A program made the position numbers and the translations under genes. Below are positions 51,870 to 60,570 of a DNA stretch of 64,000 nucleotides, piece by piece (within the stretch, counting starts at the first letter, position 1; each line of letters begins with the position of its first letter). Source of the stretch: Candidatus Sedimenticola sp. (ex Thyasira tokunagai) (lineage in GTDB: Bacteria; Pseudomonadota; Gammaproteobacteria; Chromatiales; Chromatiaceae). The notes beneath the pieces are model-generated. The model saw only the letters and a list, made by a program, of their open reading frames with translations. It was not told where the DNA came from and made no database searches. The stretch covers positions 620,598 to 684,597 of the forward strand of contig CP134874.1 of assembly GCA_037318855.1 (NCBI GenBank), written 5' to 3'.

Positions 51870-52904
51870 ATGCGTGTACTGGGGATAGAGACTTCATGCG
51901 ATGAGACCGGTGTGGCGGTGTTTGAGAGTGAGCGCGGATTGCTCGGGCACCTGGTCCATAGTCAGACCGATGTCCATGCAGAGTATGGTGGGGTGGTGCC
52001 TGAGCTCGCCTCCAGAGATCATGTGCGTAAAACACTGCCACTGATCCATGGTGTGCTGGAGCAGGCCGGTCTGAAGAAGAGTGATATTGATGGTGTTGCT
52101 TACACCTGTGGTCCCGGCTTGGTCGGGGCGCTGCTGGTGGGGGCGGCGATTGGCCGAAGTATGGCCTGGGCCTGGGGTGTGCCGGCGCTTGGGGTACATC
52201 ATATGGAAGGGCATCTGCTGGCGCCGATGCTGGAGGAGAATGGGCCGGATTTTCCGTTTGTGGCGCTGCTGGTCTCCGGTGGTCATACCCAACTGGTGGA
52301 GGTGAAGGGGGTGGGCCAATACCGGCTGCTGGGTGAGTCTCTCGATGATGCCGCTGGTGAAGCTTTCGATAAGACGGCAAAACTGCTTGGCCTACCTTAT
52401 CCCGGAGGCCCTGAACTGGCCCGCCTGGCGGCTGAGGGTGATCCGGGGCGCTATCGTTTTCCCCGGCCGATGACTGATCGTCCGGGTCTCGATTTCAGCT
52501 TTAGCGGCCTCAAGACCTTTGCTCTCAACACCATGCAGAAGGAGCTGGGTGGATCGCTCGATGATGCCGTGAGAGAGCAGACCCGTGCCGATATTGCCCG
52601 CGCCTTCGAAGATGCCGTGGTCGATACCCTGATGATCAAGTGCCGCAGAGCGGTGCGAGCCAGTGGCGCCAAGACGCTGGTGCTGGCCGGCGGTGTCAGC
52701 GCCAACCACCGGCTGCGGGAACGTATTCAGCTGATGATGGAGAAGGAGCGGGGGCAGGCCTACTATCCTCGCCCTGAGTTCTGCACCGATAACGGTGCCA
52801 TGATTGCCTATGCCGGCTGGCAGCGGCTAAGGGTGGGGCAACAGGAGCCGCTACGGTTCGGTGCCAGGCCGCGCTGGCCTATGGAAGAGTTGCCGGCGAT
52901 TTAG
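51870..52904 (+). CDS. tsaD: tRNA N6-adenosine threonylcarbamoyltransferase
   Basis: 344 residues from the ATG at 51870 ('[19 protein letters not shown]'); a GTG 10 codons upstream is in frame but not part of the conserved protein. ASKHA fold with the metal motif H-x-x-x-H in '[12 protein letters not shown]', '[14 protein letters not shown]' and '[17 protein letters not shown]'. With TsaB, TsaC and TsaE it makes the t6A base of ANN-decoding tRNAs. It diverges from rpsU, the standard gammaproteobacterial arrangement. Confidence 0.97.
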   Translation: MRVLGIETSCDETGVAVFESERGLLGHLVHSQTDVHAEYGGVVPELASRDHVRKTLPLIHGVLEQAGLKKSDIDGVAYTCGPGLVGALLVGAAIGRSMAWAWGVPALGVHHMEGHLLAPMLEENGPDFPFVALLVSGGHTQLVEVKGVGQYRLLGESLDDAAGEAFDKTAKLLGLPYPGGPELARLAAEGDPGRYRFPRPMTDRPGLDFSFSGLKTFALNTMQKELGGSLDDAVREQTRADIARAFEDAVVDTLMIKCRRAVRASGAKTLVLAGGVSANHRLRERIQLMMEKERGQAYYPRPEFCTDNGAMIAYAGWQRLRVGQQEPLRFGARPRWPMEELPAI

Positions 52905-52944
52905 TGCTGTAAGTGTGCTGAAAAGCCCGAGCGTCTCTTACTAT

Positions 52945-53135
52945 GAGAGAGTGCTGTAAAAAGCTCCAGTCCCTTCTCCCTACGAGGGAGAAGGTTAGGA
53001 TGAGGGTGTATTAAATCAATAAGTTACCTATTGATTCCCCTCACCCTAGCCCTCGGCAAGCTGCTCCTGCGTTGCTCTACTACCTACATCCATCCATGTA
53101 GGCATCTCCCCGGTGGGGAGAGGGGGTAAAAGTGC
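52945..53135. repeat. Palindromic repeat related to the nested element at 58399 (diverged, with insertion)
   Basis: It shares ccagtcccttctccctacga, gggagaaggttagg, gtgtattaaatcaataa and ctccccg-tggggagaggg with 58399-58541, but carries an extra ctgctcctgcgttgctctac/ctacatccatccatgtagg-type insertion and has degraded ends. It fills the gap between tsaD and adk. Confidence 0.55.
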
Positions 53136-53175
53136 AATTCTGCAGCCACCGCTGACATACCAATCCATCATTCAT

Positions 53176-53213
53176 AAAAAAAGGGTGTGGGACCAAAGTC
53201 CCACACCCTTTTT
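53176..53213 (-). terminator. Bidirectional terminator between tsaD and adk
   Basis: Perfect stem aagggtgtgggac / gtcccacaccctt with loop caaa, A run before and T run after, so active in both directions; it lies 26 bp past the adk stop. Confidence 0.9.
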
Positions 53214-53239
53214 CCTTATATACAGTCGAAAAGGTCGGA

Positions 53240-53881
53240 TTAACCGGCCAGTTTCTCCTGGATAGTAGCTACAACCGCGTCACTTGAAGTGGCGTTGACG
53301 TCTATCAGCATCTCTTCACCCTGATAGAAGCCGACCAGTGGAGCAGTCTGCTCGTTGAACACGTCGAGGCGCTTGGAGATCGCCTCTTCGGTCTCGTCGT
53401 CACGCTGTACCACGGCGCCGCCGCAGGAATCACACTTGCCCTCTTCCTTGGTGGGGTTGGATTTGACGTTGTAGATGGCGCCACAATCGACGCAAGTACG
53501 ACGGGTGGTCAGGCGGTCGAGGATCACTTCGCGGGGCACGTTCAGGTTGACTGCGCCGTCCAGCTCAATGCCCAGCTTTGCCAGCAGTACTTTCAGTGCT
53601 TCAGCCTGGGGAATGGTGCGTGGGAAACCGTCAAGCAGGAAACCGGCCTTGCAGTCGTCTTCCAGCAGGCGTTCGCCCATGATGCCCATGATCAGGTCAT
53701 CGGAGACCAGCTCACCAGCGGTCATGGCGGCTTTAGCCTTCATGCCGAGTTCGGTGCCGGCCTTGACTGCGGCGCGCAGGATGTCACCAGTGGAGATCTG
53801 AACCGAACCATCAATGGCGGTCAGCAGTTTTGCCACGGTACCTTTGCCGGCACCGGGGGCACCAAGAAGAATCAAACGCAT
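53240..53881 (-). CDS. adk: Adenylate kinase
   Basis: 213 residues. P-loop 'LLGAPGAGKGTVAKLL', NMP-binding 'QISTGDILRAAV', and a long LID that has four cysteines in 'CVDCGAIYNVKSNP...KCDSCGG', so it is a zinc-binding LID, unlike E. coli Adk. It interconverts AMP, ADP and ATP. Stand-alone gene with a strong terminator. Confidence 0.97.
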   Translation of the reverse strand: MRLILLGAPGAGKGTVAKLLTAIDGSVQISTGDILRAAVKAGTELGMKAKAAMTAGELVSDDLIMGIMGERLLEDDCKAGFLLDGFPRTIPQAEALKVLLAKLGIELDGAVNLNVPREVILDRLTTRRTCVDCGAIYNVKSNPTKEEGKCDSCGGAVVQRDDETEEAISKRLDVFNEQTAPLVGFYQGEEMLIDVNATSSDAVVATIQEKLAG

Positions 53882-54003
53882 GGTGAATAGCTCCTAAAAT
53901 TATGTAGGGTAGAGATAATAAATGAATTCGTTAGCCGACAAATTATGCCACAGCCTGGGCGAATCAGGCTATCTAAGGCTGTGAATGGGTCGATTGAGGC
54001 GAG

Positions 54004-54609
54004 TTATTGCTCTTCCGAACCCTGCTCCTTGCTGATTTTTCCTTCCTCGCCCGAGATCAGATTGCGGATATTGCTACGGTGGCGCCAGATCAGCAGCAGG
54101 CTCATGGCGATCTGCATCACCAGCAGTTCTTGTGACCCGGTAAAATGCCAGACAATCAGTGGCGCCAGTGCCATTGCCACCAGAGCGGCCAGAGAGGAGA
54201 TGTTAAGCCCCTTGGCAATAAGCAACCAGATAATGGCGATGCTGCCGCCGATCTGCCAGCCGAGACCAAACTGAGCTCCAAGGGCGGTGGCCACCCCTTT
54301 TCCTCCTTTGAAACCGAAGAACAGCGGGTAGAGGTGACCGAGAAAGGCGGCCATGGCAACTGCCGCCAGCACCAGGTCATCTACCCCCATCATTTTGGCG
54401 ACCAGTACGGGAATCAGCCCCTTGATACTGTCACCGGCAAGGGTGATGGCGGCCGCTTTTTTTCCACCGATCCGCAATACATTGGTGGCACCGGGGTTGT
54501 TGGAGCCTTGGCTACGGGGGTCGGGCAGCCCCATCAGTTTGCATACGATGATGGCACTGGAGAGGGAGCCGAGAAGGTAGGAGGCGATGATTAGGAGTGC
54601 GTCGGTCAT
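54004..54609 (-). CDS. plsY: Acyl-phosphate:glycerol-3-phosphate acyltransferase PlsY
   Basis: 201 residues, polytopic inner-membrane protein (about six helices) of the first step of phospholipid synthesis. Motif 1 'SSAIIVCKLMGLPDPRSQGSNNPGATN', motif 2 'FKGGKGVATALGAQFG' and motif 3 region are intact. It is divergent from folB, as in many proteobacteria (plsY-folB). Confidence 0.96.
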   Translation of the reverse strand: MTDALLIIASYLLGSLSSAIIVCKLMGLPDPRSQGSNNPGATNVLRIGGKKAAAITLAGDSIKGLIPVLVAKMMGVDDLVLAAVAMAAFLGHLYPLFFGFKGGKGVATALGAQFGLGWQIGGSIAIIWLLIAKGLNISSLAALVAMALAPLIVWHFTGSQELLVMQIAMSLLLIWRHRSNIRNLISGEEGKISKEQGSEEQ

Positions 54610-54745
54610 TGGATAGTGGTCTGCTGCCTGTTGAGGATATGTGGGGATTCTCCAGTCAGAGGCGGGTCACGGTCAAGGCGGGTTGTTAATTTTCGGGACT
54701 GCTTTACCATATTCTTCCCGATTTTATTGGAACTTGGAAATCTGT

Positions 54746-55102
54746 ATGGATATTGTTTTTTTGCGAGGTCTGCGTATTGATACCGTTATCGGTATCTACG
54801 ATTGGGAGCGTGAAATCAGACAGACGGTGGTGCTGGATCTGGAGATGAGCGCCGATGTGAGACGTGCTGCCGAGACTGAGAGCATTGAGGATGCCGTGAA
54901 TTATAAAGCGGTATCAAAGCGGCTGGTGGAGTTTGTTGAGAGGAGTGAGTTTCAGTTGGTGGAGACCTTGGCCGAACGCTGTGCTGAGATTGTTCGTGAG
55001 GAGTTTGATGTTCAGTGGGTGCGTCTCACCCTGAACAAGATAGGTGCGGTGAGTGCCGCTCGTGATGTGGGGGTGATTATCGAGCGGGGCGAGGCGGGCT
55101 GA
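54746..55102 (+). CDS. folB: Dihydroneopterin aldolase
   Basis: 118 residues from the ATG at 54746 (MDIVFLRGLRIDTVIGIYDW); the frame is open upstream without homology. Motifs 'GIYDWEREIRQTVVLDLEM' (catalytic region), 'AVNYKAVSKRLVEFVE' and 'VETLAERCAEIV' are typical, with the catalytic Lys in 'LTLNKIGAVSAARDVGV'. It cleaves dihydroneopterin to 6-hydroxymethyl-dihydropterin, the substrate of FolK. folK starts directly after its stop. Confidence 0.95.
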   Translation: MDIVFLRGLRIDTVIGIYDWEREIRQTVVLDLEMSADVRRAAETESIEDAVNYKAVSKRLVEFVERSEFQLVETLAERCAEIVREEFDVQWVRLTLNKIGAVSAARDVGVIIERGEAG

Positions 55103-55588
55103 ATGTTTCGTGTTTGGCTGAGTATTGGCAGTAATATCGAGCGGGAGCGCAATATCCGCGGTGCTTTGCAGGCGCTACGGGAGCGTTTTGGTGAGCTGAT
55201 TCTTTCAGACGTCTACGAAAGTGAAGCGGTGGGCTTTGACGGAAGCCCCTTCTATAACCTGGTAGCAGGGTTTGAAACGACGCTGTCTGCTGGGGAGTTG
55301 ATGGCTGAGCTTCGTGGTATCGAGGCGGCTTATGGCCGTCAACGGGGTGATGAACGTTTTGCTCCCAGGACCCTGGATATCGATATCCTCACCTACGGTG
55401 ACAGGGTGATGAATTATGAGGGGCAGGAGCTGCCTCGTGATGAGATTATCCGTTACGCCTTTGTTCTATTGCCGCTGTCTGAGGTGGCCGGTGAGGAGAT
55501 GCATCCCCTTACAGGGAAGAGCTACCGGCAGCTGTGGGACGAGTTTGACAAAACTGATCAGGCGCTCTGGCCGGTGGATTTCCCATAG
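55103..55588 (+). CDS. folK: 2-amino-4-hydroxy-6-hydroxymethyldihydropteridine pyrophosphokinase
   Basis: 161 residues, ATG immediately after the folB TGA. 'VWLSIGSNIERERNIRGAL', 'YNLVAGFETTLS' and 'GDERFAPRTLDIDILTYGD' (the R-x-x-x-x-D-x-D Mg/ATP signature) are present. It pyrophosphorylates the FolB product for dihydropteroate synthesis. The operon is folB-folK, with the FolM-like gene convergent. Confidence 0.95.
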   Translation: MFRVWLSIGSNIERERNIRGALQALRERFGELILSDVYESEAVGFDGSPFYNLVAGFETTLSAGELMAELRGIEAAYGRQRGDERFAPRTLDIDILTYGDRVMNYEGQELPRDEIIRYAFVLLPLSEVAGEEMHPLTGKSYRQLWDEFDKTDQALWPVDFP

Positions 55589-55592
55589 CCTC

Positions 55593-56336
55593 TTACTGCT
55601 GGGCGCTTCTGCCTCCGTCGACGGCGATCACCTGACCACTGATGTAGCCGGCATCGAGGACAAGGAAGCGCACGGTATTGGCGATATCTTCTGGAGTGCC
55701 GGGGCGCTCGAGGGCGGTGCGAGAGAGGATCAGCTCCTTTGTCTCCTGGTCCATCCCCTCCTCAGGCCAGAGTATCGCCCCCGGTGCCACACCGTTGACC
55801 CGGATCTCCGGCCCCAGCTCCCGTGCCAGTGACTTTACCATCATGGCATTGCCTGCCTTCGCCATGGAGTAGATGGGGTAGCTCTTTAGTGGCCGCCGGG
55901 CGTGGATGTCGACCAGATTGATAATCACACCGTTGGATTTTCTGAGCAGTGGCGCGGCGGTCAGTGCCAGAAAAAAAGGGGCTTTCAGATTACTGCTCAT
56001 CAGATCATCCCACTGCACCTCGGTTACCTCGGCGACGGGGGTGGGGTAGAAGGAGGAGGCGTTGTTGATCAGGCAGTCGAGCCGCCCCCGCCACTGCTCA
56101 ATACGGCTGATCAGGCCGGAAAAGAGGTCGCAATTGTGGAGATCGGCCTGAAGCAGCAGCACCGAGTCGCTACGTTCTAGCTCCAGCTCATCCTTCAATG
56201 CCTGGGCGGCATCCGCTGAGCTGCGGTAGTGGAGAACGATATCCATGCCGCTGTGGTGCAGTGTGCGGGCGATGGTGGCGCCGATCCGGTGGGCGGCGCC
56301 GGTGATAAAGGCTACGGGGTGGTAATCTGTTGTCAC
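55593..56336 (-). CDS. Pteridine reductase / FolM-like short-chain dehydrogenase
   Basis: 247 residues, SDR fold. Cofactor motif 'FITGAAHRIGATIARTLH' has the G-A-x-x-R-I-G form, typical of NADPH-dependent pteridine reductases, rather than G-x-x-x-G-I-G. 'LINNASSFYPTPV' and the active site 'YPIYSMAKAGNAMM' (Tyr, Lys) follow, with C-terminal 'GQVIAVDGGRSA'. It probably reduces dihydromonapterin or dihydrofolate; the fol neighbours support this. It ends 4 bp past folK, convergent. Confidence 0.85.
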   Translation of the reverse strand: MTTDYHPVAFITGAAHRIGATIARTLHHSGMDIVLHYRSSADAAQALKDELELERSDSVLLLQADLHNCDLFSGLISRIEQWRGRLDCLINNASSFYPTPVAEVTEVQWDDLMSSNLKAPFFLALTAAPLLRKSNGVIINLVDIHARRPLKSYPIYSMAKAGNAMMVKSLARELGPEIRVNGVAPGAILWPEEGMDQETKELILSRTALERPGTPEDIANTVRFLVLDAGYISGQVIAVDGGRSAQQ

Positions 56337-56445
56337 ATGCTATCTCCAGCCTTGATACAATTTGTGTAGTCACTTTAAATCAACTGGTTAGTCGGTGCAC
56401 CTCATTGAGGTGTGTATAGAGAATATTTGGGAGTTTTTGGCGTAG

Positions 56446-57648
56446 ATGAGTGAAAGACGGGTAGGGGAAGCGGCAGCATCAAAACTGCCGGCACCGGAGG
56501 GTGAGGCTCTTGAGCACAGTGAACGTCTGACGGCCGTTATCCGCCGGGAGATCGAAGCGGCCGGTGGCCGGCTGCCGTTTGATCGCTATATGGAGCTGGC
56601 TCTCTACGCTCCCGGTCTCGGCTATTACACGGCCGGCTCCCGGAAGTTTGGTGAGGGTGGGGATTTTGTTACCGCTCCTGAGATATCACCGTTGTTTGCC
56701 CAGTGCCTGGCACGCCAGTGTGTGCCGCTTCTGGAACGGCTTGGCGGTGCAGATATTCTTGAATTCGGTGCGGGCTCAGGCGCTTTGGCCACTGACCTGC
56801 TGATAGCGCTTGAGCAGTTGGGCTCTCTCCCGGAGCACTATTTTATATTGGAGCTGAGCCCGGATCTGCGCGCACGTCAGCAGGAAACGCTCGCTTCCAG
56901 GGCACCTGAGCTGTTACCACGGGTTGAGTGGTTGGATGGTTTGCCGGAGTCGGGTTTCAGGGGCGTAGTGTTGGCCAACGAGGTGCTTGATGCTATGCCG
57001 GTACAGCGCTTTCGTATCGCCGACGGTGAGGTCAGTGAACAGATGGTGGGCTGGGAAGATGACCATTTTGTCACCCAATGGGCCGCTTCGGCATCGGCTG
57101 AGCTTACGGGTGCGATCGTACCTCTTGCGGAGCGCCTGGCGTTTGACCCTGATGACTATGAATCTGAAATCAATCTGCGGGCCGCCTCCTGGCTGCAGGC
57201 GTTGGGAGAGGTCATTTCAGCGGGTGCGGTGTTGCTGATCGATTACGGTTATCCACAAGCTGAGTACTACCATCCCCAGCGGGACCGCGGGACACTGATG
57301 TGCTACTACCGGCATCAAACCCACCCAGACCCCCTGATTCTGCCGGGTTTGCAGGATATTACCGCCCATGTCGATTTTACCGCCATGGCGGAGGCGGCAC
57401 AGAAGGCCGGTTTTTCGGTGGCGGGATATACCACCCAAACTTATTTCTTGATGGGGTGTGGCCTTGATCAGCTGGTTGCCGCCTCTGACCCCTCGGATGT
57501 AGCCACCCACATGGCGTTGGTACAGGGGGTGAAGAGATTGACCCTGCCCGCCGAAATGGGAGAACGTTTCAAGGTGTTGGGGCTGACGCGGGATCTGGAT
57601 GTCCCGCTGGCGGGCTTTGCTATGAGAGATATGCGTGAACGGTTATAG
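56446..57648 (+). CDS. MidA/NDUFAF7-type SAM-dependent methyltransferase (DUF185)
   Basis: 400 residues. 'GGRLPFDRYMELALYAPGLGYYTAGSRKFGEGGDFVTAPEIS' is the DUF185 hallmark; the Rossmann SAM site is 'ILEFGAGSGALATDLL', then 'YFILELSPDLRARQ' and 'VVLANEVLDAMPVQRF'. The mitochondrial homologue dimethylates an Arg of a complex I subunit; the bacterial substrate is not established. The following lipoprotein gene starts within its last codons. Confidence 0.88.
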   Translation: MSERRVGEAAASKLPAPEGEALEHSERLTAVIRREIEAAGGRLPFDRYMELALYAPGLGYYTAGSRKFGEGGDFVTAPEISPLFAQCLARQCVPLLERLGGADILEFGAGSGALATDLLIALEQLGSLPEHYFILELSPDLRARQQETLASRAPELLPRVEWLDGLPESGFRGVVLANEVLDAMPVQRFRIADGEVSEQMVGWEDDHFVTQWAASASAELTGAIVPLAERLAFDPDDYESEINLRAASWLQALGEVISAGAVLLIDYGYPQAEYYHPQRDRGTLMCYYRHQTHPDPLILPGLQDITAHVDFTAMAEAAQKAGFSVAGYTTQTYFLMGCGLDQLVAASDPSDVATHMALVQGVKRLTLPAEMGERFKVLGLTRDLDVPLAGFAMRDMRERL

Positions 57649-58345
57649 AGTAGGCTTGCTGTTGCTCTCCCTGTTGTTGCTGTCAGGTTGTGCCGGCAAG
57701 GCGCACAGAGAGTCGGCGGTAGAGGGGCGCTCATTTCGCATTCAGGATCTGGTTAAAAGTGATGTCGATCTGGTTACCGAAGTGCAGCTGCGCCTGGTTA
57801 TCGCCTCCTTAAAACAGCTGACTGACAAACTCTACAGACGCAACCCAAGGGAGTTGCTTAAGGGGAGGGGTGCCACTCGTGAAGCTGCGCTAGGGCGAAT
57901 CTTTGCCGCCGATGGTGGCAACGGCTTTCCTGAGCTGGATGGCAAGCGCGCTGTCGAGAGTATCCGTCTTGCTTTTGATGAGGACTACAGCGGGGACCGT
58001 GTGCTGGCGTTAATGGTGGGGCTGAAAAGCATGGTGCTGAGAGCCTATGATGGTAAGCAGTCATTCTATCTCACCGATGAACTCGATCCGCAGAAGCTCT
58101 ACAATGTCGCCCGTAATATTGAGATTGCCGTGTGGATGCTGAGTCATAATCGGGATAGCCGGGGTGAACTCTTTATCATCAGCAATGAGACAAATGGAGA
58201 GGTTGACAACCTCAGCTACGAACGCCTCTTTGGTAAATTGATCGCTCTACAAGACAGCTCCGCGTTAATTATTGCCGAGAGCAGCAACCGGCAGATCAAG
58301 ACGGTGATTCAGACGGTTGCCTCGATGGTCTTTTTGCCGATTTGA
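57635..58345 (+). CDS. Putative outer-membrane or periplasmic lipoprotein
   Basis: 236 residues, GTG start overlapping the methyltransferase 3' end by 14 bp. Signal peptide VGLLLLSLLLLSGCAGK with lipobox L-S-G-C. The mature part is mostly helical ('VTEVQLRLVIASLKQLTDKLYRRNPRELLKG') with 'GFPELDGKRAVESIRLAF' and 'YDGKQSFYLTDELDPQKLYNVARNIEIAVWML'. I recognise no named family, although the pattern looks conserved. Function is unknown. Confidence 0.7.
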   Translation: MNGYRVGLLLLSLLLLSGCAGKAHRESAVEGRSFRIQDLVKSDVDLVTEVQLRLVIASLKQLTDKLYRRNPRELLKGRGATREAALGRIFAADGGNGFPELDGKRAVESIRLAFDEDYSGDRVLALMVGLKSMVLRAYDGKQSFYLTDELDPQKLYNVARNIEIAVWMLSHNRDSRGELFIISNETNGEVDNLSYERLFGKLIALQDSSALIIAESSNRQIKTVIQTVASMVFLPI

Positions 58346-58359
58346 TGGTGTGAGCTTAT

Positions 58360-58604
58360 AACTCAAGTTTCAGAGTTCGTTAGCCCCCTCTCCCTCAGGA
58401 GGGTGTCGTAAAAGCACCAGTCCCTTCTCCCTACGAGGGAGAAGGTTAGGGTGAGGGTGTATTAAATCAATAACTTACCTATTGGTCCCCCTCGCCCTAG
58501 CCCTCTCCCCGCTGGGGAGAGGGGACTTTTGCGACACCCTCCTCAGGGAGAAGGGACGGCCTATCCAAGGCCTTTTGCGTCATTTGAACTCCGAAACTTG
58601 AGTT
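58360..58604. repeat. Palindromic element, family E, with a second element nested in it
   Basis: Inverted ends aactcaagtttcagagttc (58360-58378) and gaactccgaaacttgagtt (58586-58604) differ at one position. Inside, a ccctctccctcag/ctcagggagaaggg hairpin is split by the nested element 58399-58541. A copy without the nested insertion is at 61767-61942. Confidence 0.75.
58399..58541. mobile_element. 143-bp nested MITE-like element with 5-bp target duplication
   Basis: Ends gagggtgtcgtaaaag and cttttgcgacaccctc are inverted with one mismatch; direct repeats ctcag flank it at 58394-58398 and 58542-58546. A diverged relative is at 52945-53135. No coding capacity. Confidence 0.7.
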
Positions 58605-58612
58605 CTAAAAAC

Positions 58613-58748
58613 GGAACACAGAGGACGCACAGAAAATCTGCTTGTAACTATTCTGCAGAGTGCCAAATAGCGCATCTGATACCAGTCGCTCAGTGCCAAA
58701 GTTGAAGAGACGCACTGAAACGTTACATAAAGCTCTTCTCTGTGTTCC
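58613..58748. repeat. Palindromic repeat, family F, copy 2
   Basis: Starts ggaacacagaggacgcacag and ends ctcttctctgtgttcc; complementary ends. It lies 8 bp after element E, as does copy 3 at 61952 relative to its E element, so E and F appear to travel or to be arranged together. Confidence 0.6.
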
Positions 58749-58784
58749 ACCCAATGTTAATGAGTGATAGTTCAGGAGAAAATG

Positions 58785-59351
58785 GTGCCAAAGGCGTGTG
58801 AATTGAAAAGAGGCGTAATTGTTGAGATTAACGGTGCTCCTCACAGCGTCAAGCAGGTGGAGGCTAAAAGCCCCTCCTCGCGAGGAGCGTCGACACTCTA
58901 CAAGATCCGCTTCATCAACTTGCAGAGCGGCCAGAAGCTCGACGAGTCCTACAAGGGGGATGACTTCCTCAAAGAGATAGATTGTGTCCGCACCCAGGTG
59001 CAGTACTCTTATCTGGATGGTGATATATTCATGTTTATGGATATGGAGGATTACAGTCAGTATGGTCTCTCTCGTGATGACCTGGAGGATCAGCTCGGTT
59101 ATCTTACCGAGGGGCTGGAGGGTATCACCGCCCTGCTGGTGGATGGCCAACTTTTAGGTGTTGAGCTGCCTCAGTCGGTCAGCCTGACCATTGCCGAGAC
59201 CACTCCCGGAGTTAAGGGAGCGACTGCCACCGGTAGAACAAAACCGGCGATGCTCACCACCGGCATGGAGATCCAGGTGCCGGAGTATCTTGAGAGTGGC
59301 GAGGTGGTGAAGGTTAACACCACCAGTGGAAAATTCATCTCGCGGGCTTGA
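58785..59351 (+). CDS. efpL: Elongation factor P-like protein EfpL (YeiP)
   Basis: 188 residues from the GTG at 58785, giving M-P-K-A-C-E-L-K-R-G as in E. coli EfpL; an ATG one codon earlier is also possible, but aggag at 58774-58778 is better spaced for the GTG. EfpL relieves ribosome stalling on proline and related motifs. The tip loop reads 'AKSPSSRGAST' with Arg at position 33, the unmodified Arg of EfpL (instead of Lys34 of EF-P). Three OB-like domains follow ('YSYLDGDIFMFMDMEDYSQY', 'VSLTIAETTPGVKGATATGRTKPA'). Confidence 0.93.
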   Translation: MPKACELKRGVIVEINGAPHSVKQVEAKSPSSRGASTLYKIRFINLQSGQKLDESYKGDDFLKEIDCVRTQVQYSYLDGDIFMFMDMEDYSQYGLSRDDLEDQLGYLTEGLEGITALLVDGQLLGVELPQSVSLTIAETTPGVKGATATGRTKPAMLTTGMEIQVPEYLESGEVVKVNTTSGKFISRA

Positions 59352-59438
59352 TACTGCTGATATTGTCACGAATGAGCGCAAATGATTCTGTTCAAGTGAG
59401 TGTACGGAAGCAAAAAAACGAATAGAGAAAAGTGCGGC

Positions 59439-59505
59439 TGTAGGATCGAATTTATTCGCGATCAGGCTCCGGGGCATGTTCTTCACGAACAAGTTCGCTC
59501 CTACA
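59439..59505. repeat. REP pair (BIME-like) between efpL and arfB
   Basis: tgtaggatcgaatttattcg, the core cgatcaggctccggggcatgttcttc, then cgaacaagttcgctcctaca. The core is shared in reverse complement with 51651-51711, and the gcgaataaattcg arm with 16044-16071. Confidence 0.7.
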
Positions 59506-59596
59506 CCCGGTTCCCGGATTATTGTGCACAGCCATTTTTTTATTTGTGTTTATCAGCGTCCATTTACGGCTAAATCACCTGACCTCAGGCACTGCG

Positions 59597-60010
59597 ATGT
59601 TAAAGCTTTCAAACAATGTCTCCATTCCCGACAATGAGATTGAGTTTTCGGCTATTCGGGCTCAGGGTGCCGGTGGTCAAAATGTAAACAAGGTTTCCAC
59701 GGCGATCCATCTGCGCTTCGATATCAGGGCCTCTTCTCTTCCCGACTTCTATAAAGATCGCCTACTCAAACTGAGTGACCAGCGAATCTCATCTGATGGT
59801 GTGATCATCATCAAAGCACAGCGTTTCAGAAGCCAGGAGAAGAACCGGGAGGAGGCGTTGACCAGGCTGGCGGAGTTGATCCGCAAGGCGGTAGTGGTGG
59901 AGAAAAAACGCCGCCCCACCAAACCTACCCGTGCCGCGAAGAGGCGGCGAATGGACAGCAAGACCAAGCGCGGCAAGACCAAGGCGTTGCGGGGTAAGGT
60001 GTTTGATTGA
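59597..60010 (+). CDS. arfB: Alternative ribosome-rescue factor B (peptidyl-tRNA hydrolase)
   Basis: 137 residues from the ATG at 59597 ([20 protein letters not shown]); the frame is open upstream without homology. The G-G-Q motif '[23 protein letters not shown]' and the basic C-terminal tail ([16 protein letters not shown]...) that enters the empty mRNA channel identify ArfB (YaeJ). It releases peptides from stalled ribosomes without a stop codon. Repeat B copy 2 begins 2 bp after the stop. Confidence 0.95.
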   Translation: MLKLSNNVSIPDNEIEFSAIRAQGAGGQNVNKVSTAIHLRFDIRASSLPDFYKDRLLKLSDQRISSDGVIIIKAQRFRSQEKNREEALTRLAELIRKAVVVEKKRRPTKPTRAAKRRRMDSKTKRGKTKALRGKVFD

Positions 60011-60012
60011 AC

Positions 60013-60247
60013 CTAGAATCCTCAGTTGGCCGCTTCATTCTACGAGCAACACATTGATTTTAATTGCATTGACTGCGATCGCCTATTTCACTCTCCGGGT
60101 GAATTACGCTGCAGGGCGGATAGCACACTTGCGGTGGCGCATTACGGCGTTACAACTCCTTGGAATAGAACAACTATTCCTCGTCGTTGTGCCTTGTACT
60201 GCACCATCGCAAGTGCACTCTCCACCCTGCCCAACTGAGGATTCTAG
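60013..60247. repeat. 235-bp MITE-like element, family B, copy 2
   Basis: Ends ctagaatcctcagttgg and ccaactgaggattctag are perfect inverted repeats. Opposite orientation to copy 1 (3696-3930). Near-duplicated flanks: ttgaac at 60007-60012 and 60249-60254. The left flank includes the arfB stop codon. Confidence 0.75.
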
Positions 60248-60254
60248 GTTGAAC

Positions 60255-60397
60255 GTAACTACTCAGCTCACCTCTAAAATCCGCCATTTCTGCGTTACAA
60301 AATGATCATTTACAGTTGTAAACTCACATTTTGCGCCTTGAACTGACGAATTTTTAGGGGCAATCTGAGCAGTTACGGCGTCGTGCTGAGTAATTAC
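60255..60397. repeat. 143-bp MITE-like element, family C, copy 2
   Basis: Ends gtaactactcagctcacc and gtgctgagtaattac; shares ctaaaatc-gccatttctgc, ttttgcgccttgaactgacg and aggggcaatctga-cagttac with 22092-22201, with about 33 extra bases (gttacaaaatgatcatttac region) in the middle. It starts only 7 bp after element B. Between it and 60571 is AT-rich sequence with the likely promoter of the aminotransferase. Confidence 0.7.
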
Positions 60398-60570
60398 GAT
60401 TGCGCCAAAAAGTCACACTGATAAATACACATGAAATGAAGGGGCTTAATACCTACTAATATACTGCGAAAAAGGGTAGAGTTATCCACTTGTCAACACA
60501 GCAGCATCAATTCTCTCTTGAGATTATCCGTTGCAGATAAAAAGTTACTTATTAATTTAAGGTTATTCAT

